NCBI RefSeq assembly: GCF_014856545.2 | Contig: NZ_CP109811.1 | Coordinates: forward strand, 4,706,001 to 4,770,000 | Source: Mesobacillus jeotgali | GTDB taxonomy: Bacteria; Bacillota; Bacilli; Bacillales; Cytobacillaceae | Reading direction: 5' to 3' | DNA: 64,000 bases | Shown here: positions 52,020 to 62,025 of the stretch, one piece after another | Numbering within the stretch: position 1 is the stretch's first letter | Layout of the letters: the number at the start of each line of letters is the position of its first letter | Notes under the pieces: model-generated | Seen by the model: the letters and a program-made list of their open reading frames with translations, nothing else | Databases searched by the model: none | Told to the model about the DNA's origin: nothing | Program-made: the position numbers and the translations under genes

Positions 52020-52450
52020 TAACGGCTACTTTTTTTCTATTAATTTCCACAAAACCCTTTCCGACTCCCCTCCCCTACCCTCTCTTTTTATTGGGAGTTT
52101 TTAAGCTAATACCGTAAAGGTTTAAGGGTATCCATAAAAAAGTAGATAGAATTCAATCTGATGTTCCGGCGGAAAATCATTATTAATATCGAACAAATTA
52201 TAAAAAACGATACTGAAATTTGCGGTCGCAGTTCAGGACTAGGGTAGAAAAAGCAAAAGTAATCTCAAATTAGCTAAAAGAAATCCAGTAGCGTTTCAGT
52301 CAGTGGAGTTATATAAGAATAGGCAGACCCCCCTCCCCTATCGATATAAGGTAGGAAAATCATTGTATGATGCCGTCGAAGGATGACGAGAGAGGAAGAA
52401 GATTGCAAATTTAAAAGAATAGCCAGGTCAATGCCTGGCTTAAAGGGGGG
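52020..52450. other. Gene-free region after the iteron array
   Basis: About 430 bp with C-rich and AT-rich patches (CCCCTCCCCTACCC near 52070; CCCCCCTCCCC near 52330). I find no gene, RNA, hairpin array or transposon end here apart from the phnA terminator at 52420-52442. It may be the remainder of the partition locus or an old insertion boundary. Confidence 0.4.
52420..52442 (-). terminator. Terminator of the PhnA-like gene
   Basis: AGCCAGG / CCTGGCT stem, 6-nt loop; ATTCTTTT follows on the minus strand. Confidence 0.6.
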
Positions 52451-52792
52451 TTATATTTTCTTAACATATTCAGATTTAAGCTTCATCGCTCCAAATCCTT
52501 CTAGTTTACACTCAATATCATGGTCACCATCTATTAGACGGATATTTTTAGCCTTAGTGCCGATTTTTATTACCGATGATGTACCTTTTACTTTAAGGTC
52601 CTTGATGACAGACACGCTGTCTCCAGTGCTGAGAATATTCCCGTTCGAATCTTTAACTATCTTACTATCTTCCCCATTAGCCATTGCAGCCGCAGGATCC
52701 CATTCATGGGAGCATTCTGGACAAACGAGCAGTGGCCCATCCTCATACGTATATACTGAACTGCATTTTGGGCAATTTGGCAAATTAGACAT
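52451..52792 (-). CDS. PhnA/YjdM-family zinc-ribbon protein
   Basis: 113 residues. N-terminal zinc ribbon (CPKCSS ... CPECSHEW) and C-terminal PhnA domain ([20 protein letters not shown], quoted as its core). Despite the family name, a role in phosphonate use is not established. Start 52792 has GGAGGG before it; the longer frame to 52882 is rejected. Single gene. Confidence 0.87.
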   Translation of the reverse strand: MSNLPNCPKCSSVYTYEDGPLLVCPECSHEWDPAAAMANGEDSKIVKDSNGNILSTGDSVSVIKDLKVKGTSSVIKIGTKAKNIRLIDGDHDIECKLEGFGAMKLKSEYVKKI

Positions 52793-52965
52793 ATTGTAAG
52801 CCCTCCGTACTCCTTTGTAATAAGCTTTATTATAGACAAGTTTTAGTAACATTCCTATGGTATTAATAGAATGGGAAAGCAAGATATCAAAAGTGTTTAT
52901 AGCAGTCTGTTCATTTCAATATGGTTAAAGCATATAAACACAGTTAAGGAGATTATGAAAGGCGT

Positions 52966-52998
52966 AAAAGCCCCGATGATCAGTCATCCATCAGGGCT
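52966..52998 (-). terminator. Terminator of swrC
   Basis: AGCCCTGATG / CATCGGGGCT on the minus strand, with one mismatch, followed by TTTTACG. Confidence 0.65.
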
Positions 52999-53004
52999 CT
53001 TTCA

Positions 53005-56000
53005 TTAATTTTCTACAATTTCCTTACGGTTTTTCTTAAACAATTTTGATAGAACCTCGTAAACAATCGGTACGATAATCAGGGTTAATAAGGTCGAGCT
53101 GGTCAAACCGCCGATTACGGTAATCGCCAGACCTTTGGAAATCAGTCCGCCTCCGCCTGATCCTATCGCTAATGGTATTAAGGCGCCTATTGTGGCAATT
53201 GCGGTCATCAGGATTGGGCGTAAACGTGTAGCGCCTGCCTCAAGTACTGCTTCACGCATTGTCAGCCCTTCACGTTCCATATGAATGATTCGGTCTACCA
53301 GCACGATGGCGTTCGTTACGACGATACCAATCAGCATCAACAGACCCATCATGACAGAGACAGAGATGGTTTCATCTGCAATAAGCAGCCCGACAAATGA
53401 ACCAATGACTGCGAATGGAAGCGAGAATAGGATTGCAAATGGTGCGACACCTTCCCGGAAGGTAACCACCAGGATAAAATAGACGATCGCAATCGCAGCA
53501 AGCATTGCAGCGCCAAGCTGTGAGAATGTTTCGGTCATATCTGCCTGAACACCTGCTACGCCAACTTCCACGCCTTTAGGCAGATCTAATTTATCGATTG
53601 CTTTTTCAGCTTCAGCAGCCGCCTTTGAAACATCCTTGCTTACGACAGTGCCTGATACAGAAGCATAGTACTGGCCTTTGCTGCGCGCCAGAGTGTTCAT
53701 CGTTGTGCCTTCTTCAACCGTCACCAACTCAGACAGAGGCAAGGTCGTTCCAAGTGCTGTTTGCACTTCAGTGGCAAGGATGTCATCGATTGATTCCGGC
53801 TGTTCAGCTTGCTCTTGCTGGACGATCACATCAAGTGATTCTCCATCTTTTTCAACCGTCGTCAGAATTTCTTCCGATTTATTCGGATTGAGCATCATGA
53901 CGATTTGTCCTGCTGTCAGACCATATTGCAGCAATTCATCCTGCTCAACCTTGAAGATGTACTCAACATAGGCGTCTTCTGCACTGGAGGTTACGTCCTT
54001 CAGGCCTCCAACAGTTTTCATTTCGTCTTCAACCATCTTGACAGTGCTGGTTAATTTGTCTAAATCCTCACTGTACAAGGTATAGCTGATTTCATTCTCA
54101 GGCATCGACATCCCGCCGAAGTTCTGGCTCTTCCATTCACCGCTGTGGCCAATGTTGAAGACATATTCCTCAAGTTCTTCTCTTACTTCTGAAAAGTTCT
54201 CCATTTCCGGGTCAAAGATCAGGTACATTAATGCTCCGCCTGCTCCTCCGCCCATCATGGCCGCCATCTGATCTGCCTCTTCATTGATCGATACCTGTAC
54301 GATATCGATGTCTTTGCGTTTCAGCATTTCTTCTTCTACTTCTGCTACATTTTCAATGGTTTCTTCCTTAAGCTCACCGGCTTTAGGTGTGTAAGTCAGA
54401 TACATGACTTTATCTTCTTCACTGCCCATGAAGCTGAAACCGATGATTGGTGTCAATGCAAGGCTTCCAGCAAGCAAGACAACAGCAATGAGGGAAGTTA
54501 TGATTTTATGATTAAGCGACTTATTCAAGATACCCTTATACCAATGAGCCAGTTTTCCAACTTCCTTATGGCTGCTTTCCGTTTTCTCACTATATAACTT
54601 CTTCTTGAATAAAAAGTGAGATAACGCTGGTACGATGGTAATCGCCACTATCAGTGAAGCACCCAGTGCAAATGTCATTGTCAAGGCAAATGGCGCGAAT
54701 AATTCCCCTACCATGCCGCCAACAAAAATCAATGGTGCAAATACAGCAACCGTAACGAGCGTCGACGACAAAATTGGCTTGAACATTTCAATTGTCGCTT
54801 CACGCACAAGTGCCCGGCCTGTCAATCTCTCTTCTTTCAGATGCAGGCGGCGATAAATATTTTCTACGACGACAATCGAGTCATCGATCACACGGCCAAT
54901 CGCTACAGTAATCGCGCCAAGTGTCATGATATTAAGGGTGATGTCCATCCAGTTCAATAGCAGCAGGGCCATAAAAATCGAAACTGGGATCGAGACAATT
55001 GATATAATCGTAGATTTGAAGTCACGCAGGAATAGGAGGATAACCAGAATCGCGATTAATCCGCCAAATAAAGCTTTTTCAATCATGGTAAAAACAGATT
55101 CTTCAATTGGCTCTCCCTGGTCAAGCGATACTTCAATGACCAAGCCATCGATTTTGGATTCTTCTTCTTTTACTAAATCTTTCACTGCATTCACTACATC
55201 AACCGTGTTCGCCTGCTGCTCCTTGACAATCTGAAGGGCAATTGCATCTTCACCATTGGTGCGTGAAATGGATTGTACTTTACCAACAAGCTCAACTTCA
55301 GCAAGCTCGCTCAGTTTAACAAAAGGTGATGGATTGGCTGCTGACGGCGTGACCGGAATCAGCATATTTTTCAATTCTTCTGTCGTCGTAAATTTGCCAT
55401 CGACGGCAACAGCCTGCTCGCCTTCTTTGAACTCAAAAAGGCCCAATGAAACGCCCAGATTGCTGGCTTGGATCATTTCCTTCACATTCGTTTCCGTTAA
55501 TCCAAATTGCGCAAGCTTTGCTTCATCGTAAGTTAAATTTACTTCTTCGATATGCTGACCAGTCATGGTGACAGAAGCAACACCATCGATTTTATCGATT
55601 TTTGGAAGAAGGATTTCCTCAACGGTTGATGTAAGCTCCACAATATCCTCCGTTGAACTGCTGACACTCAATGCCGCAACTGGCATCATATTCATGCTGA
55701 TCGCTGTGATGGTCGGCTCCTGAGCTCCTTCAGGCAGTGTCACCATATCCAATGCCGATTGCAAGGCACGCTTGGCCTCATCCATATCAATGCCATACTC
55801 ATACTCTACCTGGATACTCGACATATTGGAGTAGGAATTCGAATAGACATATTTAACGTCTTCCAGTCCCTCTACCGCTTTCTCAATCGGGATTGACACA
55901 TCTTCCATTACTTTTTCAGGAGTCGCCCCAGGATATACATCCATCACCATCAGGTATGGGATTGATATATTTGGGATAGTCTCCATGTTCATCCTTGTGC

Positions 56001-56088
56001 CGGAATAAATCCCTGACACGGTTATGATAATCGTAAGCAGCCATACGGCCAATTTATTTCCGAGTACAAAATTCACTAAATTTTTCAC
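53005..56088 (-). CDS. swrC: RND-family efflux pump, SwrC/AcrB-like
   Basis: 1027-residue RND transporter with two six-helix bundles and two large extracytoplasmic loops; blocks GVASVTMTGQHIEEVNL, GRVIDDSIVVVENIYRR and VVTNAIVLVDRIIHMEREG are typical. In B. subtilis SwrC exports surfactin and supports swarming. No periplasmic adaptor gene lies nearby, as expected for Gram-positive RND pumps. A palindromic TGACCGGTCA upstream is a likely TetR-family site. Confidence 0.9.
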   Translation of the reverse strand: MKNLVNFVLGNKLAVWLLTIIITVSGIYSGTRMNMETIPNISIPYLMVMDVYPGATPEKVMEDVSIPIEKAVEGLEDVKYVYSNSYSNMSSIQVEYEYGIDMDEAKRALQSALDMVTLPEGAQEPTITAISMNMMPVAALSVSSSTEDIVELTSTVEEILLPKIDKIDGVASVTMTGQHIEEVNLTYDEAKLAQFGLTETNVKEMIQASNLGVSLGLFEFKEGEQAVAVDGKFTTTEELKNMLIPVTPSAANPSPFVKLSELAEVELVGKVQSISRTNGEDAIALQIVKEQQANTVDVVNAVKDLVKEEESKIDGLVIEVSLDQGEPIEESVFTMIEKALFGGLIAILVILLFLRDFKSTIISIVSIPVSIFMALLLLNWMDITLNIMTLGAITVAIGRVIDDSIVVVENIYRRLHLKEERLTGRALVREATIEMFKPILSSTLVTVAVFAPLIFVGGMVGELFAPFALTMTFALGASLIVAITIVPALSHFLFKKKLYSEKTESSHKEVGKLAHWYKGILNKSLNHKIITSLIAVVLLAGSLALTPIIGFSFMGSEEDKVMYLTYTPKAGELKEETIENVAEVEEEMLKRKDIDIVQVSINEEADQMAAMMGGGAGGALMYLIFDPEMENFSEVREELEEYVFNIGHSGEWKSQNFGGMSMPENEISYTLYSEDLDKLTSTVKMVEDEMKTVGGLKDVTSSAEDAYVEYIFKVEQDELLQYGLTAGQIVMMLNPNKSEEILTTVEKDGESLDVIVQQEQAEQPESIDDILATEVQTALGTTLPLSELVTVEEGTTMNTLARSKGQYYASVSGTVVSKDVSKAAAEAEKAIDKLDLPKGVEVGVAGVQADMTETFSQLGAAMLAAIAIVYFILVVTFREGVAPFAILFSLPFAVIGSFVGLLIADETISVSVMMGLLMLIGIVVTNAIVLVDRIIHMEREGLTMREAVLEAGATRLRPILMTAIATIGALIPLAIGSGGGGLISKGLAITVIGGLTSSTLLTLIIVPIVYEVLSKLFKKNRKEIVEN

Positions 56089-56130
56089 TACTGCACCTAC
56101 CTCAAAATGACTTTATTGACCATAATAATG

Positions 56131-56155
56131 TTACTGACTGACCGGTCATTTGTCA
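56131..56155 (-). promoter_or_regulatory. TetR-type operator upstream of swrC
   Basis: Perfect palindrome TGACCGGTCA (56139-56148) flanked by TGAC on the left and TGTCA on the right. Sites of this form are bound by TetR/AcrR repressors; in B. subtilis swrC (yerP) adjoins such a regulator gene (yerO), but none is next to it here. Confidence 0.5.
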
Positions 56156-56190
56156 ATCCCGGAAGTACAGAAACCATAATAAAGAGCATG

Positions 56191-56225
56191 AAAAAATCCG
56201 CCTCGTAAAGAAGCGGATTTTTTTT
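56191..56225. terminator. Terminator, probably of the small lipoprotein gene
   Basis: AAAAAATCCGC / GCGGATTTTTTTT. It works on both strands; on the minus strand it lies beyond the interspersed repeat downstream of the lipoprotein gene. Confidence 0.75.
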
Positions 56226-56264
56226 CATTTACTAGGAAGAGTACAAACTTTTATATTAAGATTA

Positions 56265-56512
56265 GTGTCTAGCTCCAGCGCCTAACCCCTCGAGTCGCTT
56301 GTCTAGTGTCGCCTCCTAGAAACTCTGAAACTTCAACTCCGCCGGCAGAAGCAAAAAGCGCTTCTTTGTCGGAGTCTCCAGTTTCTGCGTTTCTGGGCAG
56401 TCGGCTATACTTTTCGGTTTCGGTCCGCCAAATGAAGTCAAAGATCGACTTCATCAGTCGGCCCTCCAGCGCTTGTCGGGGCTGACCAAGGCGCTTACGC
56501 TTTTCTATTCAT
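56265..56512. repeat. Interspersed Bacillus-type intergenic repeat (about 245 bp)
   Basis: Starts TGTCTAGCTCCAGCGCC and ends GGCGCTTACGCTTTTC; inside, GACTTCATTTGGCGGACC and GCCCCGACAAGCGCTGG (both read on the minus strand) are segments I recognise from a repeat scattered between genes in many Bacillus genomes. The higher GC content marks it off from its surroundings. It has several internal complementary segments and could fold as RNA. It touches the 3' end of the small lipoprotein gene. A 61-codon open frame inside it is not a gene. Confidence 0.72.
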
Positions 56513-56654
56513 CATCTATCTCGCCGTCACCGATTTCATCTTCTTCCTCGACATCTTCTATCTGTTCCCCTTCCTCAGGCGGTGCGTCATTGCCACAGCC
56601 AGTTACAGTGAACATGGAAATGGCCAATAATAACATAAACAATAGCTTTTTCAT
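56505..56654 (-). CDS. Small acidic lipoprotein
   Basis: 49 residues: signal MKKLLFMLLLAISMF, lipobox VTGC (Cys19), then a tail that is almost all Glu/Asp/Pro/Gly. The AAAGGAGG site lies 7 bp before ATG 56654. Nothing in the tail suggests a fold; it may be a surface-exposed charged tether. Its last codons lie in the edge of the interspersed repeat, so its C-terminus may have been remade by that insertion. Confidence 0.7.
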   Translation of the reverse strand: MKKLLFMLLLAISMFTVTGCGNDAPPEEGEQIEDVEEEDEIGDGEIDDE

Positions 56655-56862
56655 TTTCATTCCTCCTTTGAAAAAAGTATTTCCAAGGCTTAATTTTTCT
56701 ATGTAATTCGCTACGCAAGAATTTACTCTAATCAAAAATTGAATTGCCCAGACTTGATGTCTGGTTTTAGATGAATATTGAAATTAATCTCAAAATTAAT
56801 TTATTTCGTGTAATAAATATCAGTAAAAGATTAACAATAATACCAAAGGAGTGACTGGTCCC

Positions 56863-57855
56863 ATGAGTGGAACAAATGTAGAGCTTACCTCAACTGAAAT
56901 ATCGAATATATGGTCTTCCTATTTGAAAAGCAGTATGGAGTTGAGGTTTTTTCAATATTTTAATGCAACTGCAGAGGATCATGAGGTAAAAAATATAGTA
57001 GAAAAAATGATGGAGTTTTCACAAAAAAGTCTTGAAGACCTTGAGGTAATTTTCAAAAAAGAAAACCTGACGACTCCATTGGGCTTTACCGAAAAGGATG
57101 TAAGGCTGGACGCGGATAAAGTATTTTCAGATACTTTTATTTTATATATTTGCCATGACTTAACGATGTTGTCACTAAGTACATATCCAAGCGCATTCCC
57201 TGACTGCACCAGGAAGGATGTCAGGAATTTTATTCAGGGTGCGATAGAATTCACTATTCAAATCCAAAATGAAATCACAGACTTAATGCTATCCCAGGGA
57301 ATCTACCTGAAATCTCCTCAGGTGGCGATGGACCATACAGTCGATCTGGTAGATGAGATGAAATACCTCAACGGCCTATTCGGCGGCTCCCGGCCGGTGA
57401 ATGCAGCAGAAATCGCGAACCTGTCAAGAGTCATCCACCGGGCCCGTTTTTCTAAGATGATCCTTGTTACATTTAGCAAACTGGCGTCCCACAAGGATGT
57501 AAAACAGCATTTCAGCAAAGGAAGAGATGCGCTTGAAAAAGTCCTGGAAACGCTGGGAGATGTCTTTGAAAAGGAAAACATCCCCTATTCAGCTTCTGGG
57601 GATTATAATATGTTCGATGTGAGAAATTCGCCTTTTTCTGATAAACTGATGCTGTTTTTCGTGAATACTTGCCTGGGAATGTTCTGCTTCATCATGATCA
57701 ACCAGGCGCTGACCTCCAGTTTAAGGACAGATATCGTCACCAAATTCACGATGATATCCACCCAAATGAAGAAGTTTTACGGAAAAGGCCTGCTCCTGAC
57801 CATCACAGAAAAATGGCTCGAACAGCCGCCACAGGCTTTGGATCGGAAGGTATAA
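56863..57855 (+). CDS. DUF3231-family protein
   Basis: 330 residues in two similar halves, each beginning with a helical segment (SSYLKSSMELRFFQYF / VIHRARFSKMILVTFSKLA) as in the DUF3231 family of ferritin-like helical bundles common in Bacillus. Function unknown; some members relate to spore formation, which I cannot confirm. ATG 56863 is used, with AAAGGAG at 56845-56851 before it. Confidence 0.8.
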   Translation: MSGTNVELTSTEISNIWSSYLKSSMELRFFQYFNATAEDHEVKNIVEKMMEFSQKSLEDLEVIFKKENLTTPLGFTEKDVRLDADKVFSDTFILYICHDLTMLSLSTYPSAFPDCTRKDVRNFIQGAIEFTIQIQNEITDLMLSQGIYLKSPQVAMDHTVDLVDEMKYLNGLFGGSRPVNAAEIANLSRVIHRARFSKMILVTFSKLASHKDVKQHFSKGRDALEKVLETLGDVFEKENIPYSASGDYNMFDVRNSPFSDKLMLFFVNTCLGMFCFIMINQALTSSLRTDIVTKFTMISTQMKKFYGKGLLLTITEKWLEQPPQALDRKV

Positions 57856-57897
57856 AAAAAGGATTCCGACTGGAATTAAACCAGAGGAATCCTTTTT
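57854..57897. terminator. Bidirectional terminator
   Basis: AAAAAGGATTCC / GGAATCCTTTTT with an 18-nt loop between convergent genes. Confidence 0.88.
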
Positions 57898-57903
57898 GGT
57901 TTC

Positions 57904-60303
57904 TTATTCTTTTGTTACTAGGTAGGCTTTATACTCAGTAACGCCTGCTTTTTCTACGTATACACCAAGTACCCAGTCTCCGTTAGGGAGGTCGATTCCA
58001 CCCTGGACAGTACCATCCCATAAGAATTCATGGTATGGGGTCGGAGCATTGGTGAATGTTCCTAATGTATCAACATAGCCGCCAATCTTTCCATCAGGAG
58101 TTAATACAAATAGATTATATTCCAACACTTCCGCTCCACCTGGCAAATAAGCACCTACATAATATCCACCTTCTGCCTTATCCATAAATGCCCCCGTTAC
58201 ACGAGGATAATCCGGCTCGCCGACGAATAGGATCGTCGGTACGTCAATCGTTACTTCACCATCGTAAATTTCGATTGTTCCTTCGTAGTAGCCTGGTTCC
58301 AATTTGGAAGTATCCACCTGAACATTGAAGTTCACCTGTTGGGATTTGCCTGCGTTCACTTTCAAGTTCTTGCTTGTCATCACCTTGATGCCGTCAGGGT
58401 TTCCAGCAAACTGTACATCAAAGCTATATGTCTTACTTTCACTTGAAAGGTTCTTGATTTCAAAACTGTTCTTTTCGACCTGCTTGCCGCTATCCTTCAC
58501 GAACTTGCCAAATGAATGGCTGCCTGGAGCGACAAGAGTTTCTGTATTCAAAGCATCTACAATACGGATGCTTCCTGCACCCTGAGAGTTATGAGCATAA
58601 GCTTCACCAGTAGCTGGATCAATTACATCTACTGCAGTATTCATCAATGCAGCTTTCACATCATCTGTACCCCATTGAGGATTCTTCTGCAACAGCAATG
58701 CAGCTGCACCCGCTACGTGTGGTGAAGACATACTAGTACCTTGTAATGCAGCATAACCGTTACCAGGGAAAGTACTTACGATGTTCACGCCAGGAGCTGA
58801 TACATCCGGCTTGATCATCCAAGAAAGTGTTACTGGACCTCGGGAAGAGAAGTCAGCCATTGTTTCGTCTACCCAATTAGAGAATTCGATATTGAATGAC
58901 ACTTTGTTATTGCCCTCTTCTAACTCAGCTAGTAATTTTTGACCGTCTGAAAGCTCTGTTTTAATAGTTGGTATTGCCATTCCAGGAACGTCCGCATGTT
59001 CACCAGCAACATTGTTGAAAATAATTGCTCCAACAGCGCCCGCATTCTTCGCATTTTCTGCCTTATCAACGAATGCAAATCCGCCGCGGCTAATCAATGC
59101 AATTTTCCCTTCAAGGTCTTTCCCTTCGAAGTCACTTTCAGCACCTAGACCCACATATACAAACTCATATTCCTCTCCATTTAACGCCAACAATTCAGCG
59201 TCAGAAGGGAATCCCATGACTTTTGCTGTTGGATATTCTACACCCTCAGAAGTGGATAGAGCGGCAGTATATTCATTATAAGGCAATTGTGTAGCCCCAA
59301 CAGAAATCGCATCACGGGAAGTACCAGGCGATCCAACTGTCCAGTTGTTCGGACCTGCATTTCCGTTTGAAGTGACAGCTACTACGCCTTCAGCCATTGC
59401 CCAATCAAGCGCAATTGAAGTTGCCCAGTCAGGGTTGTTCAATGAGTTTCCTAAAGACAGGTTCATGACATCAGCGCCATCTTGAACTGCTAATTCGATA
59501 CCTGCTACTACATCTTCAGTCGAACCGCCATCTGGACCAAGTACACGGTAACCTAACAAATTAGCATCTGGAGCGACCCCTTTGATTGCTCCATTCGCAG
59601 CAACCGTACCAGATACGTGCGTACCGTGATATTGGGTAGCACCTTCCTGCGGATCATTATCATCATCTACAAAGTCATACCCTTTGTAATCCCCAAAAGC
59701 GTGAGCAAGATCAGGGTGCGTATAATCAACCCCCGTATCGATTACCGCTACTGTTACACCTTCACCTGTAAACCCTGCATCCCATGCATCATTCGAACCG
59801 ATGAATGGAGCACTGTTCATCATATTCGGGCTGAATTCCTCAGCAGAAATTTCTTCAGCCGAAATGACATCCGCTGTGTAGTGAACATTCGGATATACCG
59901 CCTTTACGCCAGGCAGAGCTAATAGTTTAATAATTTCATTTGCTGGAAGTTTCGCAGAGAATCCAGAGAATACATAATCATACTCCCTTTTCACCTCTGC
60001 ATCTTTAACGGAGTTCTTTAATGCACCAATTACTTTTCCTCGTTCAGACTTCAGGCTGGCCTTAGTCTGCTTCTTTCCTTTATGCTTCGCTTCTACAATG
60101 GACTCTGCTTTTAGCTCGACAATGACCGAAGTCGGCCTGCTAGAAGAGAGTTCAATATCCCCGAAAATTTCTGCTAAAGGCAGCTCAGTCAGTTTCGTTT
60201 GTGAGGTTGTCCCTCCATTTGCTGCTGCCCCAAAGCCAAATGTTGAAAAAATCATGACGAATGCTACTACTGTAAGTAATACTCTTGGAAAATACCTCTT
60301 CAT
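57904..60303 (-). CDS. vpr: Secreted subtilisin-family serine protease, Vpr-like
   Basis: 799 residues. Signal peptide about 1-28; inhibitor I9 propeptide (about 58-146); S8 catalytic domain with Asp189 (VIDTGVDYTHPDL), His229 (HGTHVSGT) and Ser524 (GTSMSSPHVAG); an inserted PA domain (about 375-470); C-terminal beta domains. Size and layout match B. subtilis Vpr (806 residues), an extracellular protease. Single gene with a long upstream region. Confidence 0.9.
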   Translation of the reverse strand: MKRYFPRVLLTVVAFVMIFSTFGFGAAANGGTTSQTKLTELPLAEIFGDIELSSSRPTSVIVELKAESIVEAKHKGKKQTKASLKSERGKVIGALKNSVKDAEVKREYDYVFSGFSAKLPANEIIKLLALPGVKAVYPNVHYTADVISAEEISAEEFSPNMMNSAPFIGSNDAWDAGFTGEGVTVAVIDTGVDYTHPDLAHAFGDYKGYDFVDDDNDPQEGATQYHGTHVSGTVAANGAIKGVAPDANLLGYRVLGPDGGSTEDVVAGIELAVQDGADVMNLSLGNSLNNPDWATSIALDWAMAEGVVAVTSNGNAGPNNWTVGSPGTSRDAISVGATQLPYNEYTAALSTSEGVEYPTAKVMGFPSDAELLALNGEEYEFVYVGLGAESDFEGKDLEGKIALISRGGFAFVDKAENAKNAGAVGAIIFNNVAGEHADVPGMAIPTIKTELSDGQKLLAELEEGNNKVSFNIEFSNWVDETMADFSSRGPVTLSWMIKPDVSAPGVNIVSTFPGNGYAALQGTSMSSPHVAGAAALLLQKNPQWGTDDVKAALMNTAVDVIDPATGEAYAHNSQGAGSIRIVDALNTETLVAPGSHSFGKFVKDSGKQVEKNSFEIKNLSSESKTYSFDVQFAGNPDGIKVMTSKNLKVNAGKSQQVNFNVQVDTSKLEPGYYEGTIEIYDGEVTIDVPTILFVGEPDYPRVTGAFMDKAEGGYYVGAYLPGGAEVLEYNLFVLTPDGKIGGYVDTLGTFTNAPTPYHEFLWDGTVQGGIDLPNGDWVLGVYVEKAGVTEYKAYLVTKE

Positions 60304-60742
60304 TCCTTCGCCTCATCCTCTCTCGTAAAATAATCAAAACCCTCACTCTTCTGGACTGAATTGACACCTCCTTAGGTAAAAAGAGTGAGTATGTATCTAG
60401 AAAATCCCTTACCTATTACTAATTAACTAATCTTTCAAGATACCCTCTAATAAATTAAACAAAAATTCTGACTATTATCACCAAAAAAATTAACATGAAA
60501 ACCTATCGTAAACGATTTAGTAACAAACTCTGCTAAAAGGCACATCTATTCGCCGGCATACGCCTTCCCGCTTTGACAAAATTCATTTTCCTAAAGAGAT
60601 CTTACTTGGTCACATCTTCCCAAGTTCACTATTGTCTGTTTCTGTTAACAAGTGTAGTTTATTATTAAGTAGAGTTTTTTGGACATTAACAAAAGTATTA
60701 TGTTGAAAACAATTTTTATAAAAAAAGAGGCGATACAAGAAA
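60304..60742. other. Gene-free region between divergent vpr and symporter genes
   Basis: 439 bp, AT-rich, carrying both promoters. I see a short perfect palindrome ATCGTAAACGAT (60505-60516), possibly an operator, but no convincing -35/-10 pair, RNA gene or repeat. Confidence 0.4.
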
Positions 60743-61972
60743 GTGAATATTTGGCATTCATACAAAAACTCATCTTTTATTTTAAAAATGACAGTCGGCT
60801 TTGTACTTGGTATAGTAGCTGGTGTTTTATTTGGGGCTGAGGCTGAGGTTTTCAAACCTTTTGGAACGCTGCTTATAAAGTTGCTTAACCTCATTGCTAC
60901 GCCTGTAGTATTCCTGACGGTTGTGCTGGCAGTCAATCAAATGAATCCTGCGCAATTAGGCAGGACCGGAGGGAAGCTGGTGCTTTATTATGGGGCAACG
61001 ACAGCAGCGGCCGTCTTGATCGGCCTCGGACTTGCGCTTTGGATCAATCCGGGGAATTCCCTTTCACTGCCTGATGCATCAGTTGAGAAGCCTGCGACAC
61101 CTTCCATATCAGACGTGATCTTCAATATTGTCCCAGATAACTTCTTTTCGGCTTTTACGTCCGGAAATCTAATGGCCATCCTGTTCCTGGCCATCATTAT
61201 TGGCTTTACGATTTCGGGAATGAGATTTGCTGATGAGGAGAAAATCCAAAACTATGGAGTCCAGCTGCAAACATTTTTTGAAGCGGCGAATGAATTGTTC
61301 TTCAGGATTTTAAAGGGCATCCTCCTGTATGCACCAATCGGTATTTTTGCGATAAGTGCTTCGACATTCGGCACACAAGGTTGGGATACATTAACTTCGC
61401 TATTGGAGTTTACTGCGGTATTCTATATCGGAGTCATCATTCTGTGGGTCTTTGTTTACAGCGGGACCTTGAAACTATTCAAGATTCCGGTCAGAAGCTT
61501 TTTTGCTAACACAAAGGATGCTTATACAACAGCTTTCTTCACATCCAGCAGCATTGCCTCTTTGCCAGTGGCGATTGAAAGCGCAAGGAAGGCGGGCATC
61601 AGCGAAAAAATGGTGAATTTCAGTTTACCTTTGGGAGCTGTATTCAATTCTGATGGAGGTGCGCTTCGGATGGGCGCCTCAATTGTCTTTGCTGCCAATG
61701 TAACAGGTATCAGCTTCTCGCTGACTGATTTCATTACCATCGTCCTGATTGGGACGCTCCTTTCCATTGGTACAGCAGGCATCCCTGCCGCAGGGCTGGT
61801 GACTTTGTCAGTCGTGCTGACGATGTTTGATTTGCCGCTGGAAGTCGTTGCACTGATTGCCGGCGTCGATGCCATCATCGGGATGGCCGGAACAGCATCG
61901 AATGTTGTAGGAGACGTCGTTGGTGCAGCAGTTGTCGATCAATCCGAAAAGAAGGCTGAAATGGCTGGATAG
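60743..61972 (+). CDS. DAACS-family sodium/proton-dicarboxylate or amino-acid symporter
   Basis: 409 residues with eight helices and two re-entrant loops. Loop motifs FTSSSIASLPVAIE and NSDGGALRMG, and GVDAIIGMAGTASNVVGD near the end. The family motif NMDGT is NSDGG here, so the substrate (glutamate, aspartate, C4-dicarboxylate or cystine) cannot be assigned. Starts at GTG 60743. Single gene with terminator. Confidence 0.86.
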   Translation: MNIWHSYKNSSFILKMTVGFVLGIVAGVLFGAEAEVFKPFGTLLIKLLNLIATPVVFLTVVLAVNQMNPAQLGRTGGKLVLYYGATTAAAVLIGLGLALWINPGNSLSLPDASVEKPATPSISDVIFNIVPDNFFSAFTSGNLMAILFLAIIIGFTISGMRFADEEKIQNYGVQLQTFFEAANELFFRILKGILLYAPIGIFAISASTFGTQGWDTLTSLLEFTAVFYIGVIILWVFVYSGTLKLFKIPVRSFFANTKDAYTTAFFTSSSIASLPVAIESARKAGISEKMVNFSLPLGAVFNSDGGALRMGASIVFAANVTGISFSLTDFITIVLIGTLLSIGTAGIPAAGLVTLSVVLTMFDLPLEVVALIAGVDAIIGMAGTASNVVGDVVGAAVVDQSEKKAEMAG

Positions 61973-61981
61973 TAACTGATT

Positions 61982-62011
61982 AAAACCGCATCTTATGGGA
62001 TGCGGTTTTTT
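61982..62011. terminator. Terminator after the symporter gene
   Basis: AAAACCGCATC / GATGCGGTTTTTT, 6-nt loop. Confidence 0.9.
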
Positions 62012-62025
62012 CTCATTCCAAATAC

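Larger units (their letters stand above)
56089..56264. other. swrC upstream region
   Basis: Contains the TetR-type operator (56131-56155) and the 56191-56225 stem-loop; no gene. Confidence 0.5.

Noticed and set aside
49941..52450. Integrated plasmid or prophage
   Set aside because: No replication, integrase, phage structural or transfer genes and no flanking repeats were found, so only the partition locus itself is claimed.
52383..52799. Plus-strand open frame of 138 codons
   Set aside because: Exact antisense of the PhnA-like gene, which has the family motifs and a ribosome site.
56269..56454. 61-codon minus-strand frame in the interspersed repeat
   Set aside because: Lies wholly within a repeat element that recurs between genes in many Bacillus genomes; no ribosome site.
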